From positions 98,305,074 through 98,369,073 of the forward strand of contig NC_052506.1 in the NCBI RefSeq assembly GCF_014356525.2: a stretch of 64,000 bases of DNA. The letters run 5' to 3'. A program made the translations under genes and the position numbers. Source of the stretch: Nilaparvata lugens (taxonomy: Eukaryota; Arthropoda; Insecta; Hemiptera; Delphacidae). Positions 53,926 to 64,000 of the stretch are shown here, one piece after another (the first letter of the stretch is position 1; each line of letters opens with the position of its first letter). The notes beneath the pieces were generated by a model, which saw only the letters and a list, made by a program, of their open reading frames with translations, did no database searches and was not told the DNA's origin.

Positions 53926-54839
53926 TACAGTAACTATATTACCCACAGTATGGCCATTGGAATTTTTTTCCCGCCGCCGCCATGAAGATTCCAAATATTT
54001 GAATTTTACAATGGAGCTTATATGGGATTATAAGTAAAATCGCTTGCTTTTACTTATTAAAGTATATTTTTGTGATTAAGTTATTAACTTCGATATAATT
54101 TCTTTCATGTTTTTTCGATATTCCCAATATAGTTTTGGAACTTGAAATAGTAAATCGTAGATAATAGCGAGTAAAAATAATGAAAGGTAGGTAACGTAAC
54201 CTGAAAGCTGAATTTCCAAAAAAATACCATAAAACTTTTGAAATGTGTCATGATATTGTAATAAATTTTGTTCCATTGACAAATAATAAAATTCTCATAT
54301 CTATTTCTAGAAGCATGATGGAATTCTCATCACAATAGATTCCATAACATTTAAATATAGTTGCTTTATTCAGCCAATAAGTCTGACGAAAATATTATAA
54401 AGCACAACATTGAGTATAGACTCTGGACGAGCCAATTATTCTAGCTCTTAATTAAGCTCTTCAATTAATCAGCACTTAATCATGGTTAAATATTTCATGG
54501 TTCCCAATAAGTTGTCCGCGAAAGCTCTAGAAGTGGTCCGTGAGGAGTCCGAGGGAAGGAGAATTGATGTTTTAAGTTTTATTAGTGTTTTTTAAAGTTA
54601 TCTTTTTGTCTATATTAAAGTATAATCAATTTCTCTTCGAAAATGATCAAACTCATCTTAAGTTCATAATATGTTTCCAATCGGTAAAATAAGTGATAAG
54701 TTCCAAATGTCTAATGCTATAAGATAGGACTTGAAAGTTTGTTTGGAATCTTAATGGCGGATTTGTACCATGTGACCGAGCTAACCAATCAGAAGCGTGA
54801 CAGTCAATGGCCATACTGTGGGTAATATAGTTACTGTAG
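53926..54839. mobile_element. mariner/Tc1-like non-autonomous element
   Basis: Inverted ends CAGTAACTATATTACCCACA (left, continuing GTATGGCCATTG) and the exact inverse (right), ~32 bp, each flanked by TA. A TA duplication with ends beginning CAGT is characteristic of Tc1/mariner. The 910-bp interior has no transposase; the 68-codon minus ORF at 54076-54282 is not recognisable. One end pair in the window only. Confidence 0.75.
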
Positions 54840-54866
54840 ACGGAGCCAGTTGTTCCTCCACTGATT

Positions 54867-55600
54867 ATTGACCGAGCGAAGTGAGGTCTAAGATTCAAGT
54901 CGACGGTTTGGCATTTCTCTTAATGTTTGAATGTTTGTATGTTGCGCATTTACGGCGAAACGCGGTAATAGATTTTCATGAAATTTGACAGGTATGTTAC
55001 TTTTTTAATTGCGCGTTGACGTATATACAAGGTTTTTAGAAATTTTGCATTTCAAGGATAATATAAAAGGAGAAAGGAGCCTCCTTCATACGCCAAGATT
55101 AGAGTAAAAATCTGGTGTGGAGCACACACAACTTTCCTTGCCGATATGAAAATTTATCACCTGACGCTAGTGTTCTCGCGCATCTCAAATCTACTATTCG
55201 AAGATATGAGACAGCTGGTGATAGGATAATAACGCTGGAGACACACGAGGTCTGCTATCTCTTCGTAGTGAATGATTAATAGAATCAACAGTTGCTAACA
55301 CTTTGCAATTTAATAATCAAATTTTATCGAATTTCAAGCTAATTTTCAATTTAGGTAAAAATGTTACTGAACATCAATTGCAGAGATTTTCTGCTCAATC
55401 TTTCCACTTGAAATTTTTTGTTTAAATTGTATATGAAGGCTGCTAATTGAGAATCTAAAATCAAACTTTGCATAGATGGGGCGGAGCTCCTGAAATTTTT
55501 ACAGATATAGGACTTGTTGCAGTTGATAGAGCTTATCAATGACTATTTCAGGTATGAATTTGATCAAAATCGTTGGAGCCGTTTTCGAGAAAAAGAAGAA
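54867..55600. mobile_element. B element joined to truncated A element
   Basis: 54867-55102 is B in reverse (GACCGAGCGAAGTGAGGTCT to AGATTAGAGTAAAAA). A follows at once in forward orientation (TCTGGTGTGGAGCACACACA) until GGAGCCGTTTTCGAGAAAAA, where a (GAA)n tract takes over. The SINE site is empty (TTTTCAATTTAGGTAAAAAT). Confidence 0.8.
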
Positions 55601-56683
55601 GAAGAAGAAGATTGCTTTTCAAATTTGAACAATCTAATATGTTGATGAGGACAATGAGAAGGGAGAAGGATGAAAGGGAGAATGAAAAAAGGGAGGAGAG
55701 TAGGTGAATGATAAGGAGAGATATTATGTGAATCAGAAGAAGAGGATGGAGACAAAATTAATAGAATGATAGATCTTAGAAGAAAGAGAAAGTGGTAGAG
55801 AGAAGTGGAGCGGAAGAATGCTTTCCAAATTTGAGCAAACTAATAAGCTGATGATACACTTTCACACACACACACACACCGACACCACCTGACTGACATT
55901 TGACTGACCTATTACTCATGACCTTTTGTGGAGGGGATAAATTTCCACCATAACATCAGCCTTAACTCCTAAAATCAATGTTGTTGTATTCCGACCATAA
56001 AGGCCAACTTGGTATTCCAAACAAAGCAAGCAAAATTATTTAGATATACAGAACGGTGAGAAGGGAAGGAAGATAATAAGAAGAAGAAGGGGTAGGAACA
56101 GGGTAGAGGAAAAAGAAGAAGGCGAATGATAGGGGAATGATAGGAGAGAGAGAGGGAGGAGAAGAGAGAAGAAGAAGAAGAAGAAGAAGAGAAGAAGAAG
56201 AAGGAGAGAAGGAGGAGAAGGAGAAGAAGAAAAAGAAAAAGAAAAATAGATGAAGACGAAGAAAAAGATGATGATCATGATGATAATGATGATGAAGAAG
56301 AAAAGGAGGAAAAGTGCACGATCTTCTAAAAAAATCAAGCAATCGTGACCTGCTACTTGAAAGCGTAAGTAAAGCTGTCACGTTTCTTTCAAGCAAACTT
56401 TCAAGTAAACTTGGAGTGAGTAATTCATTCATTCATTCATTACGCGAGGAATTGCTGTGGAAAAGTGCCAACACTTCGCACTGTTTCATAATGGACAAAT
56501 ATAAAGTTTGCCCCAACGATACGTTGAGGTTACATTATTCAAGTGGATAGTTATTTATTTGGCGTTTTACTTTTAGTTGAAACATTTTTTATTTTACATT
56601 GGAAAAATCTTAATTTTCAACTTCTATTTTTTTCTGGAAAAAATGTTGAATTGTTTACCGAAAACAGACTCTGTAATAGTATA
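55601..56683. other. purine-rich intergenic DNA
   Basis: (GAA)n- and (AAG)n-like tracts at 55588-55612, 56060-56250 and 56290-56330, and a short (CA)n at 55862-55880. A plus ORF at 56314-56550 has no motif. Minus-strand Ser/Phe/Leu ORFs are artefacts of the tracts. Confidence 0.5.
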
Positions 56684-57440
56684 TTTCGAACCTAGGGCCG
56701 AAAATGAGACTTTTCCGGCTCGAAATCGGTTTTCAAGTCCGAGGCCGTAGGCCGAGGACTAGAAAAGATTGAGAGCCGGAAAAACATTTTTGCCCATGGT
56801 GAGAACGTTATTTTTCGCCACACAGAAAAATAAACAATATAAATATGAGAATAATTATGTTTATTAGGCCCTTCCGAAAGCAAAACTGGAAGGTCATAGC
56901 TCTAGCAATCTCAGGTAATCTGAATATCAGGAAATTGTCCAAGTATTTTATTTGTTATTCTGATTGTCTAAATAACCTAAAAGACTATGTTCAATTATGG
57001 GGAGGTGAGTTTATACTTTTTTATTCTTTCATATGACAATAAGATGATATTATTATAAATTTTTAGCACACTTGAAATTTGGCCAATCTGGATGTCAACA
57101 ATGCTGTTGTCGTCGACTTCGGGAGTTTAGGTTAGAATTCTATCCTACTCTGAAAATTGAATTTGAATAGTTATAATACGGTATATATCTTATCTGTTTT
57201 TCATTCATCCAAATAAAATGATAGTATCTTATTGCAGAATACTTATTCAATTCTAGAAGCATAAAAACTGATTCCATTTTGTAAACACGTTCACATCAAA
57301 TCAGAATCAGCTGACTTCAAGGTTATTTTACAGCCCTAGGGCCGTAAAACTTTTACCGGCCTGGTCAGAAAACAATCATTTTCGGCCTCCATATGACGCA
57401 CGAAAACCAGCTCATTACATCCAAGTGAGGCGAAAACTAA
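56684..57440. mobile_element. repeat family J, short copy
   Basis: The left block AGTATATTTCGAACCTAGGG with the hairpin AGTCCGAGGCCGTAGGCCGA and the right block CAGCCCTAGGGCCGTAAAAC...CTCATTACATCCAAGTGAGG are both repeated in order at 61485-62960. The ends share TTTTCGCC-type sequence in opposite orientation. Non-coding. Confidence 0.75.
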
Positions 57441-57527
57441 TATAAATCAAAATTTATTCATAAAATCTCGGGAGAGGATAATAGTTCTGGCTTCTTCCAG
57501 ATTCCCCTCTCCTGATCATATATAATT

Positions 57528-57745
57528 GCATACTAGTAAGTAACCCATGCTCCGCAAAGGTCTAATTAAGAACTTGACAAACTGAAAACTTGACCTACTG
57601 AAATCTTGAAGAATTTAAAATAGGCCTATAACCATTCTCGGTAAATTATATGCAAAATTTCAAGTAGATCAGCCCAGTAGTTGAGACGTGATGATGTGCC
57701 ATTCTTGAATTGCTTATCCCGTACGTGTATAAGCCAGTTCTTTCC
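57528..57745 (+). mobile_element. repeat family H, copy 4
   Basis: ATACTAGTAAGTAACCCATG at the start, CATGCTCCGCAAAGGTCTAA, and GTTCTTTCCTTTATAATATT at the end. Confidence 0.8.
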
Positions 57746-59449
57746 TTTATAATATTATATAAATAATGATTTGTGACTATGTTAGTAGCATATAAATTGT
57801 ATAAATATAAACAAGAAGACTTGAAGCTTTCACAAACACCCATTTATTTAAAACTTGATAACAAGTTTCGGTCATTACTGTCAAACTTCGCCACGTCAAC
57901 AAATAAAAAAGTCATTGTTATTTCTTCATTATCAATCTGTAGGCCTAGTTAACTTACATCTAAATTAGACATGGATCAGCAGATTAAATTCTCAACTTCT
58001 TTAAAACGCCTAAAATTGAATTAATAAAAGTGATGGAAGATTTTAGGAAATATATACAATATTACGACTTGACTCCTTAAATTTTTATCCTATTATATTA
58101 GGCGAGCAATTTCTGTATATTTATATCTGGTTATTTATGTTCAACGGATCTCGAAAACGGCTATAACGATTTTTACGAAATTTGGAACATAGTAGGTTTA
58201 TGATATAAAAATTCGATTGCACTAGGCCTCATCCTTGGGAAAACTCGCTAATCGACATTAAAAGGATAATTCATCCTTGGAAAACAGATGATAATTTCGT
58301 CGTCTCTCGATAACAGAAGATGCGTGTGCCTGTGTGGGAGAGAGACAGAATTATTTCCAGCTGTGTAATCATAATCAATCAGCGAGAAATTTTATCTAGC
58401 TAGACAATTTAATCGACTTGATCAACATAATCTGATTTGTTGACATGACGTCATGATAATCCTCCTAAACTAGAGTATATCATAATTTTCAAAGTTGATC
58501 ATTATTTTTTTGACAATTTCAAGTGATTAGTGAGTGTTATTTTGTTATTCAATTTGTTTGTAAATAATCTAAATTATGTTTTTCTTTTCAAATATTTGAA
58601 CAGAAACTGAACCTGAATTCAAGTGTATGGAACATAACCTACTTTCTGGACTATTTATAGTGTATAAATCAAAATTTGGGGAGGAAACAGTTTTGGGCTG
58701 TGCCTGTTAGTACTTCCCCAATCATTTAAAAGAATTGTGTTCGGTTTATCAAAAGTCAATTAATAAATAACGAGCAAAGCTCGGTGCCCCGATATTATTC
58801 ATTAATGCGAGATACACAATTTTTCAACAAGCTCAAAACTATTTTTCCCCGAATTTTGAATCATATACTAGTCCAGAAAGAAGATTATGATTAGAGGTTA
58901 ACAATCCTAAAAATCCTATAAATAAACGACTAAAATCCTATTTAACTTTTTCTGGGGGTGATGCTCACATGAGGTCTCGACTTGTGCGTGGATAATGAAG
59001 CAGATGATGAGTGGACCTACAGCTTTAGGAGGGTTCCGAGCCAACGTGATTAGAATAATTAATAACGAGATTACAAAATGCCGAATTAACTAAAATAATA
59101 ATATTATGGATCGACAGTATATGGTAGGAGTAACACACACCCGTACACAGTGTGCAATTATTACACTATCATTGATTGGCGGCCAGATTTTAACCAAATT
59201 ACCTAGCTCAATTATATTATCTGCCTGATAGACATCGCAATATAGGTGAGAGGTTCACGTGAATATTTCAGTGGTTTCAAACTTTGATAAGCGATCGCTT
59301 TGCAGCTTGAGTTGACTCACAGTTTGAATCACGTCAACGGAATAGAATATAGAAAATTTGACTGAGTCGAATGAAAAATTGAAACAAAATTCGAACAAAA
59401 AAATTCGAAATTGTTTTTATTTCATTTCAAAATATAGAAATTATTTCAA
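57746..59449. other. intergenic, scattered old repeat pieces
   Basis: 58145-58190 resembles the CTCGAAAACGGCT(A/C)TAACGAT segment of family A. 58640-58760 shares GGACTATTT and AACAGTTTTGGG with 47410-47480. No gene. Confidence 0.4.
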
Positions 59450-59990
59450 ATTCATTCATTTGCCATAAAATAATATACAAATTGATAAAATAAATATTCT
59501 CAATTAGAAAATGGCACTACTGGAAAAGAGCAACTTATTTAGATTTATAAATTATAATATTTCGTATCATAATCGTTATTGGATTATAATTTTGATAGGT
59601 AGTTTTACAGTTGGATATTTTACAATAATAAAACATGAAATTGTGTCTACAAGGTAGTTTTACAGTTGAATATTTTACAATAATAAAACATGAAATTGTG
59701 TCTACATTATAGAAATTAGAATAGAAAATAATTTCTACATTTATAGAAATTATTCGATTAATATAGAAATTATTTCAAATTTATTCATTTGCCATGAAAT
59801 AATATACAAATTGATAGAATAAATATTCTCAATTAGAAAATGGCACTACCGGAAAAGAGCAACTTATTTAGATTTATAAATTATAATTTTCATAAATACA
59901 ATCGTTACTAGATTCGAATTTAGATAGGTAGTTTTACAGTTGAATATTTTACAATAATATAACATAAAATTGTGTCTACAATCATTCGAT
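59450..59990. repeat. ~315-bp tandem duplication
   Basis: ATATACAAATTGATARAATA followed by AGAAAATGGCACTACYGGAA and AAGAGCAACTTATTTAGATT occurs from about 59468 and again from about 59805. The TAGTTTTACAGTTGAATATT unit occurs three times. Confidence 0.85.
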
Positions 59991-60029
59991 TAGATTTTAA
60001 ATAAGATAGATTCTATTCACATAATAAAT

Positions 60030-60246
60030 AAAACTGCGTTTACACGAAAGTTATTAACAAAATGTTAATAACTTAATCCTTATAGATTCTATTCGATTGA
60101 GCATAACCTATCATACACATGATGATCATATGTGTTTGTCAAGTTCCGTTCAATCTAATAGAATCTATAAGGATTAAGTTTATAAGTTATTAACATTATT
60201 GTACAACATAACATTTGTTAATAGCTTTGGTGTAAACGCGGCTTAA
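60030..60246. mobile_element. MITE family E, copy with longer arms
   Basis: ACTGCGTTTACACGAAAGTT to AGCTTTGGTGTAAACGCGGC, inner arms with AACTTAATCCTTATAGATTC and its inverse. About 30 extra bases in the right arm (ATTATTGTACAACATAACAT). Confidence 0.88.
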
Positions 60247-61056
60247 TAGTACTGTATATGAATGCTCCGACCACAGTGGGCGTGTCTTGTCTCGACCAAT
60301 GGCAGCCCTCATTACTTATAGGTCAGTCAACTACCAATCGGAAGGCTCCATTTTGTTACAGTAATATCTGATGCTCAGTGAATAAGATTTCAGTTTATTA
60401 GAGATTCCTATTTTAGTGATAATAATGTAAAATATTTCTTTTATGTTTGGTTTTAAAGCATCTAAATTTAAAAATCTACTTTGTGAAAAAATTGAGTACT
60501 TTAAATTTTGTGAAGTGAACAAAACCTAGACTTACCTATTTTTGGACTAAGTGCAAACTTATCTAATTTGGGAGAGGAATAGCACGAGGTTACCTCATTT
60601 TTTCTCTCCCTATCATTATGATGATGTACTCATTGTAGATTCATAAAGAATAAAATATAATGATTGATTACGATGGATTTTTGGTGATTGATATTTTTGT
60701 GGTCATCAAATAATATTCTGATTAGTGATTGTGAAAATATCAAGTCTTCTTATTTAATAAACCTTGATAACTACTATGTCCTCTTTATCAGCATTGAAAG
60801 TCAAATCATTCTAACTATTAAATAGGAATATTAGAAGACTTGAAATTTTCACAATCATTTATTATAGAATTTCATGACCACTAAAAAAAATCAATCACTT
60901 ATTTGTCACCGAAAACTCACCGTTAAACTGTGAATGTGAAATAACAGCTACTACAAAATGGATTTTCATTGTTATTGAATTATTATAGTTATTTTCATTT
61001 CATTCATGTTGATATTCGTTTGAAACGTGACAAAAATACTGAGGATCAAGTAACTA
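60247..61056. other. intergenic with an inverted repeat
   Basis: 60500-60650 is the uninterrupted relative of the sequence split by the LINE at 22288-23020. 60670-60780 and 60828-60925 are inverted repeats (GATTGTGAAAATATCAAGTC against its inverse), a possible fold-back element of about 255 bp. Confidence 0.55.
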
Positions 61057-61381
61057 CTTGAGTGGGCCTAATTTTTCTCTATATGGTTTGATATTGAAGA
61101 AAAATTATCTAAAAGTTTTAATAATGAATTACGGAAAAATTACTAGGAATTTTTCAGTCAAGGCTGAGTTTCACCAGTAGGCTTACCTTAAACTTTGGAT
61201 CTCTGCTGTATTTTCCTATTATTATTGTTGATTGTATTGCATTAAGAAGTGGAATTCGATAATAAAAAAACATTATTACTCTACCTCACTTTTAATATTG
61301 ATACAATTATTGTACTTTGATTTCAAATTCGATTCTTCACTTTAAAGACTTGCAATACTTACCTTTCTGACAATGGACAAT
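61057..61381 (+). repeat. direct duplication, left copy
   Basis: 325 bases that recur at 62285-62616 with differences only as small indels, mostly in homopolymer runs. It starts CTTGAGTGGGCCTAAT and ends TCTGACAATGGACAAT. See the mate entry. Confidence 0.93.
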
Positions 61382-62032
61382 AACTAATGAATATTCTTTT
61401 CCTACAGTTACCTTGAAAGTGACGATTCCTGCACTGATTACAGAACGCAAAGATTCACTTTTCCGCTCTAGTGCGGGAATAGTATATTTCGCACCTAGGG
61501 CCGAAAATGAGATATTTCCGGCTCGAAATCGGTTTTTAAGTCCGAGGCCGTAGGCCGAGGACTAGAAAAGATTGAGAGCCGGAAATACATTTTTGCCCAT
61601 GGTGCGAACGCTATTTTTCGCCACACCAAAAAAAAACTTCCCAATATATAAGAAATTAAAAAATAAATAAAATTCAAACAGCCTATTTTGATAGTTTGAA
61701 TCTTGGTTATGACAACTTTCACTGTCAATTAATTTCAATATTACTAATTAATAATTTACAATAGTGACAATATTTTATACTATTAATATTTCGAATAATT
61801 GTTTGAATTTTTATAGCTCGCGCTTTGCGCCTGGTGCAATATCTCATGGATAGATGGATGAATAGAATTTTCATTACTATTTGAAATAATGTGATTAAAA
61901 AATTAATATAATTGCATATTTCACAGTTTTGTCTCAAAATATATCTAAAAAATTGATTGAAATTTAAATTACGGTAACTAATATAAAAAATAGCTAATAA
62001 AAGTCGAAATTCATCGACAAAAAAAAATGTCA

Positions 62033-62123
62033 CTGACCGAGGTTCGAACCTAGATCATGTTTGTAATTCACTGAGCTTTGAGAGTTCTGATGTACTACGC
62101 CTTTACGCTCTCGGCCATTGTAT
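62033..62123 (-). tRNA. tRNA-Leu/Ser-like pseudo-tRNA or SINE head
   Basis: The minus strand reads ATGGCCGAGAGCGTAAAGGC (A box and D arm of the Leu/Ser type), a long middle segment as for a class II variable arm, then TAGGTTCGAACCTCGGTCAG (B box and T arm pairing GAGG/CCTC-like). The anticodon stem cannot be drawn convincingly, so I regard it as degenerate or as the head of a tRNA-derived SINE. Confidence 0.45.
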
Positions 62124-62284
62124 AATTTTGATCGAGAGGCCTGTAAGTCAGGTAACGTATGTAGGCTACTATAATATAGTGTAGGCCTATAGCGGCAAAC
62201 TTGAAGCCGGTTTGCCGGCATTTTCACAACAAAATATTGCTCTGAAAATAGTTAAATCATAGAGAAAACATTCGAAGATTCAAT

Positions 62285-62616
62285 CTTGAGTGGGCCTAAT
62301 GTTTTCTCTATATGGTTTGATATTGAAGAAAAATTATCTAAAAGTTTTAATAATGAATTACGGAAAAATTACTAGGAATTTTTCAGTCAAGGCTGAGTTT
62401 CACCAGTAGGCTTACCTTAAACTTTGGATCTCTGCTGTATTTTCCTATTATTATTGTTGATTGTATTGCATTAAGAAGTGGAATTCGATAATAAAAAAGA
62501 AACAATTATTACTCTACCTCACTTTTAAATATTGATACAATTATTGTACTTTGATTTCAAATTCGATTCTTCACTTTTAAAGACTTGCAATACTTACCTT
62601 TCTGACAATGGACAAT
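62285..62616 (+). repeat. direct duplication, right copy
   Basis: The mate of 61057-61381, 1228 bases downstream, and located inside repeat family J. Near-identity means either a very recent duplication or an assembly artefact. Confidence 0.93.
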
Positions 62617-62960
62617 GCAGCCAACATTATATTGTTGAGGCTATGGAGATATCATCATATTCTATTGTTTGATATCAAAACACAATAATAAATATTAAAT
62701 TATGAAACAGTAATTCATAAAATATATTATAGACATGATACCGCGATTAACGATACATAATTATATAGATTATTACAGTAGTTATGAGATTATCTCTATG
62801 ATTTTTGTGAGATCGGACACGATCAGCTGTTTTCAAGGTCATTTTACAGCCCTAGGGCCGTAAACTTTTACCGGCCTGGTCGGAAAACAATCACTTTCGG
62901 CCTCCATATGATGCACGTAAACCAGCTCATTACATCCAAGTGTGGCGAAAAAATCTTTTC

Positions 62961-63839
62961 TGCACTCCAGATTTGCAACATGGCAACACAAAATAGTTGG
63001 TGGGTTAAATGGAGGATTAGTACACGAAAACAAAAATTAAGTTGGTAACAATGACTGTGGTTAGATTTAGATGAGAATCATTTCAATGGCTACCCTACAT
63101 TTATGATAAAATCCCAATCTAGAAATCCAAAACAAGAATAATGTTCATCTAAATCATAATTAAATAATCATCATTTACGTCCGAATTCTCATCATTTAAT
63201 AATAAATAATAATTCTTTTCTATTGATAATAATTCAATAATAATTATTATTATTTCAACTGCAAGAAATGAGAAAAGTAGCAAATATACATTATAAAATT
63301 CGAATTTTGAGGTTAAATGATTACCGTTCGATATTCATATAAATAGAAATAATAAAAAACATAACAATACTACAATAAATATTCACTGTTGTCTATGTTA
63401 TTTTTATAAATATATCTCAGTTTACATTGAGCATTTTTCTCGGTAATTTGAGCAAAAGTCTAAATTTCTGAATCGTGTTTCAGTAATTTTTAGCTGGATG
63501 AAACAAACTTAGGTACGATTCTTCCCGCTAGGTCGCGCGCTTGTCGGTTCAGCCATCTTGTTGTGTTCAGCCATTTTGCAGCTTGGTTCAGCCAACAAGC
63601 TGCTGGCGTGTATGTTGAATGTGAATTTTTTGTTCTATCTGTATTTTTCTGATTCTTGAATGAATAAAAATGAGAATTTTGGCTGAGAATTTTCAACTTC
63701 AATTGGATTATTAATTTTTAAATGAATTAAGATTGTTATTAATAACAGCATCACACACACAAACATTTGATGGATTTCAGCCAATATTTTACCCATAATT
63801 ATTCATTTTTCATATTCAATGGTAACTGTAGGAAAAGTT
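62961..63839. other. intergenic, nothing firm
   Basis: AT-rich. At 63540-63600 the motif GGTTCAGCCA recurs three times with variants. A 70-codon minus ORF at 63490-63702 has no recognisable content. Confidence 0.35.
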
Positions 63840-63995
63840 TAATGTGAAATACGTGAGCAAAGTTCCTCTGCTGCACTCAAGAAGCCATTCCGCCCTCGCC
63901 TACGGCTCGGGCGTAAACGTTTCTTTCGGTGCAGCAAACTGTCACTTTGCGCACTAGTTGCACAAATACTATTTCACGTGTTGCTCAATATGAAG
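63840..63995. mobile_element. small inverted-repeat element with GC hairpin
   Basis: Ends GTGAAATACGTGAGCAA and its imperfect inverse (TATTTCACGTGTTGCTCA) enclose a CCCTCGCCTACGGCTCGGGC hairpin. It resembles families with the GAGGC...GCCGAGG hairpin at 45100, 56735 and 61545. The window ends just beyond. Confidence 0.55.
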
Positions 63996-64000
63996 GAGCA

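Larger units (their letters stand above)
61485..62960. mobile_element. repeat family J, long copy
   Basis: Same end blocks as 56684-57440 (AGTATATTTCGCACCTAGGG, AGTCCGAGGCCGTAGGCCGA; then CCTAGGGCCGTAAACTTTTA and CTCATTACATCCAAGTGTGG). About 700 extra bases inside hold a tRNA-like sequence and the right copy of a 325-bp duplication. Confidence 0.72.

Noticed and set aside
56036..56432. Ser/Phe/Leu-rich ORFs resembling membrane proteins
   Set aside because: They come from an (AAG)n-type tract; hydrophobicity is a composition effect.
61057..62616. LTR retrotransposon with 325-bp LTRs
   Set aside because: The interval begins near TG but ends AAT, has no primer-binding site or polypurine tract, no gag/pol coding, and the right copy lies in an older non-LTR repeat.

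Overview
The window looks like euchromatic DNA of an insect, most probably a hemipteran and perhaps a planthopper of the Nilaparvata type. It is AT-rich, shows spliced exons with GT/AG signals, and is crowded with short inverted-repeat elements, LINE fragments and microsatellites. The species is inference from repeat style only. There are no operons, rRNAs or CRISPR arrays. A 100-base run of N (38901-39000) marks an assembly gap.

Host coding content is small. I see one convincing gene on the minus strand: a first coding exon (47758-48126, with a short upstream ORF in the leader), a second exon (44683-45018) and a third (40236-40449). Their splice phases agree (0/0, 0/0, then 1) and the gene continues beyond the third exon. 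The encoded N-terminal region is Ser/Pro/Gly-rich and apparently disordered; I do not recognise the family. Weaker exon candidates lie at 49893-50020 and 26713-26816, both minus.

The rest is a layered record of mobile DNA. From left to right: a decayed transposon-type gene (494-2379); a 93-bp tandem array built round the near-palindrome GATAC-A-GTATC (2.7-4.8 kb) with a MITE in it; a repeat family 'A' carrying a tRNA-derived SINE (5.35-6.43 kb); LINE tails; a three-level nest at 9.1-11.4 kb; a 5'-truncated LINE with a 14-bp target duplication (13181-14162); a MITE family whose interior has become a ~190-bp satellite (16.6-18.0 kb); families B, C, E and H nested in one another (19.5-21.8 kb); an RTE-like LINE (22288-23020); a 1.4-kb fold-back element (24.8-26.2 kb); and another ~1.2-kb inverted-repeat element (28.35-29.55 kb).

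The most striking element is at 32782-36738: a 3957-bp Polinton/Maverick-type element with a perfect 6-bp target duplication (TGTGTT), ends 5'-AGT...ACT-3', ~815-bp inverted repeats containing a 30-bp minisatellite and a 42-bp terminal hairpin, and a broken retroviral-like integrase gene plus one other broken gene. It is about one fifth the size of a full Polinton. The right third (50-64 kb) repeats families A, B, E, F, G, H and J, adds a mariner-like TA-flanked element (53926-54839), and carries a near-identical 325-bp direct duplication at 61-62.6 kb.

Names A to L are my own labels for repeat families recognised by internal comparison within this window. Element boundaries read from only one or two copies are approximate.
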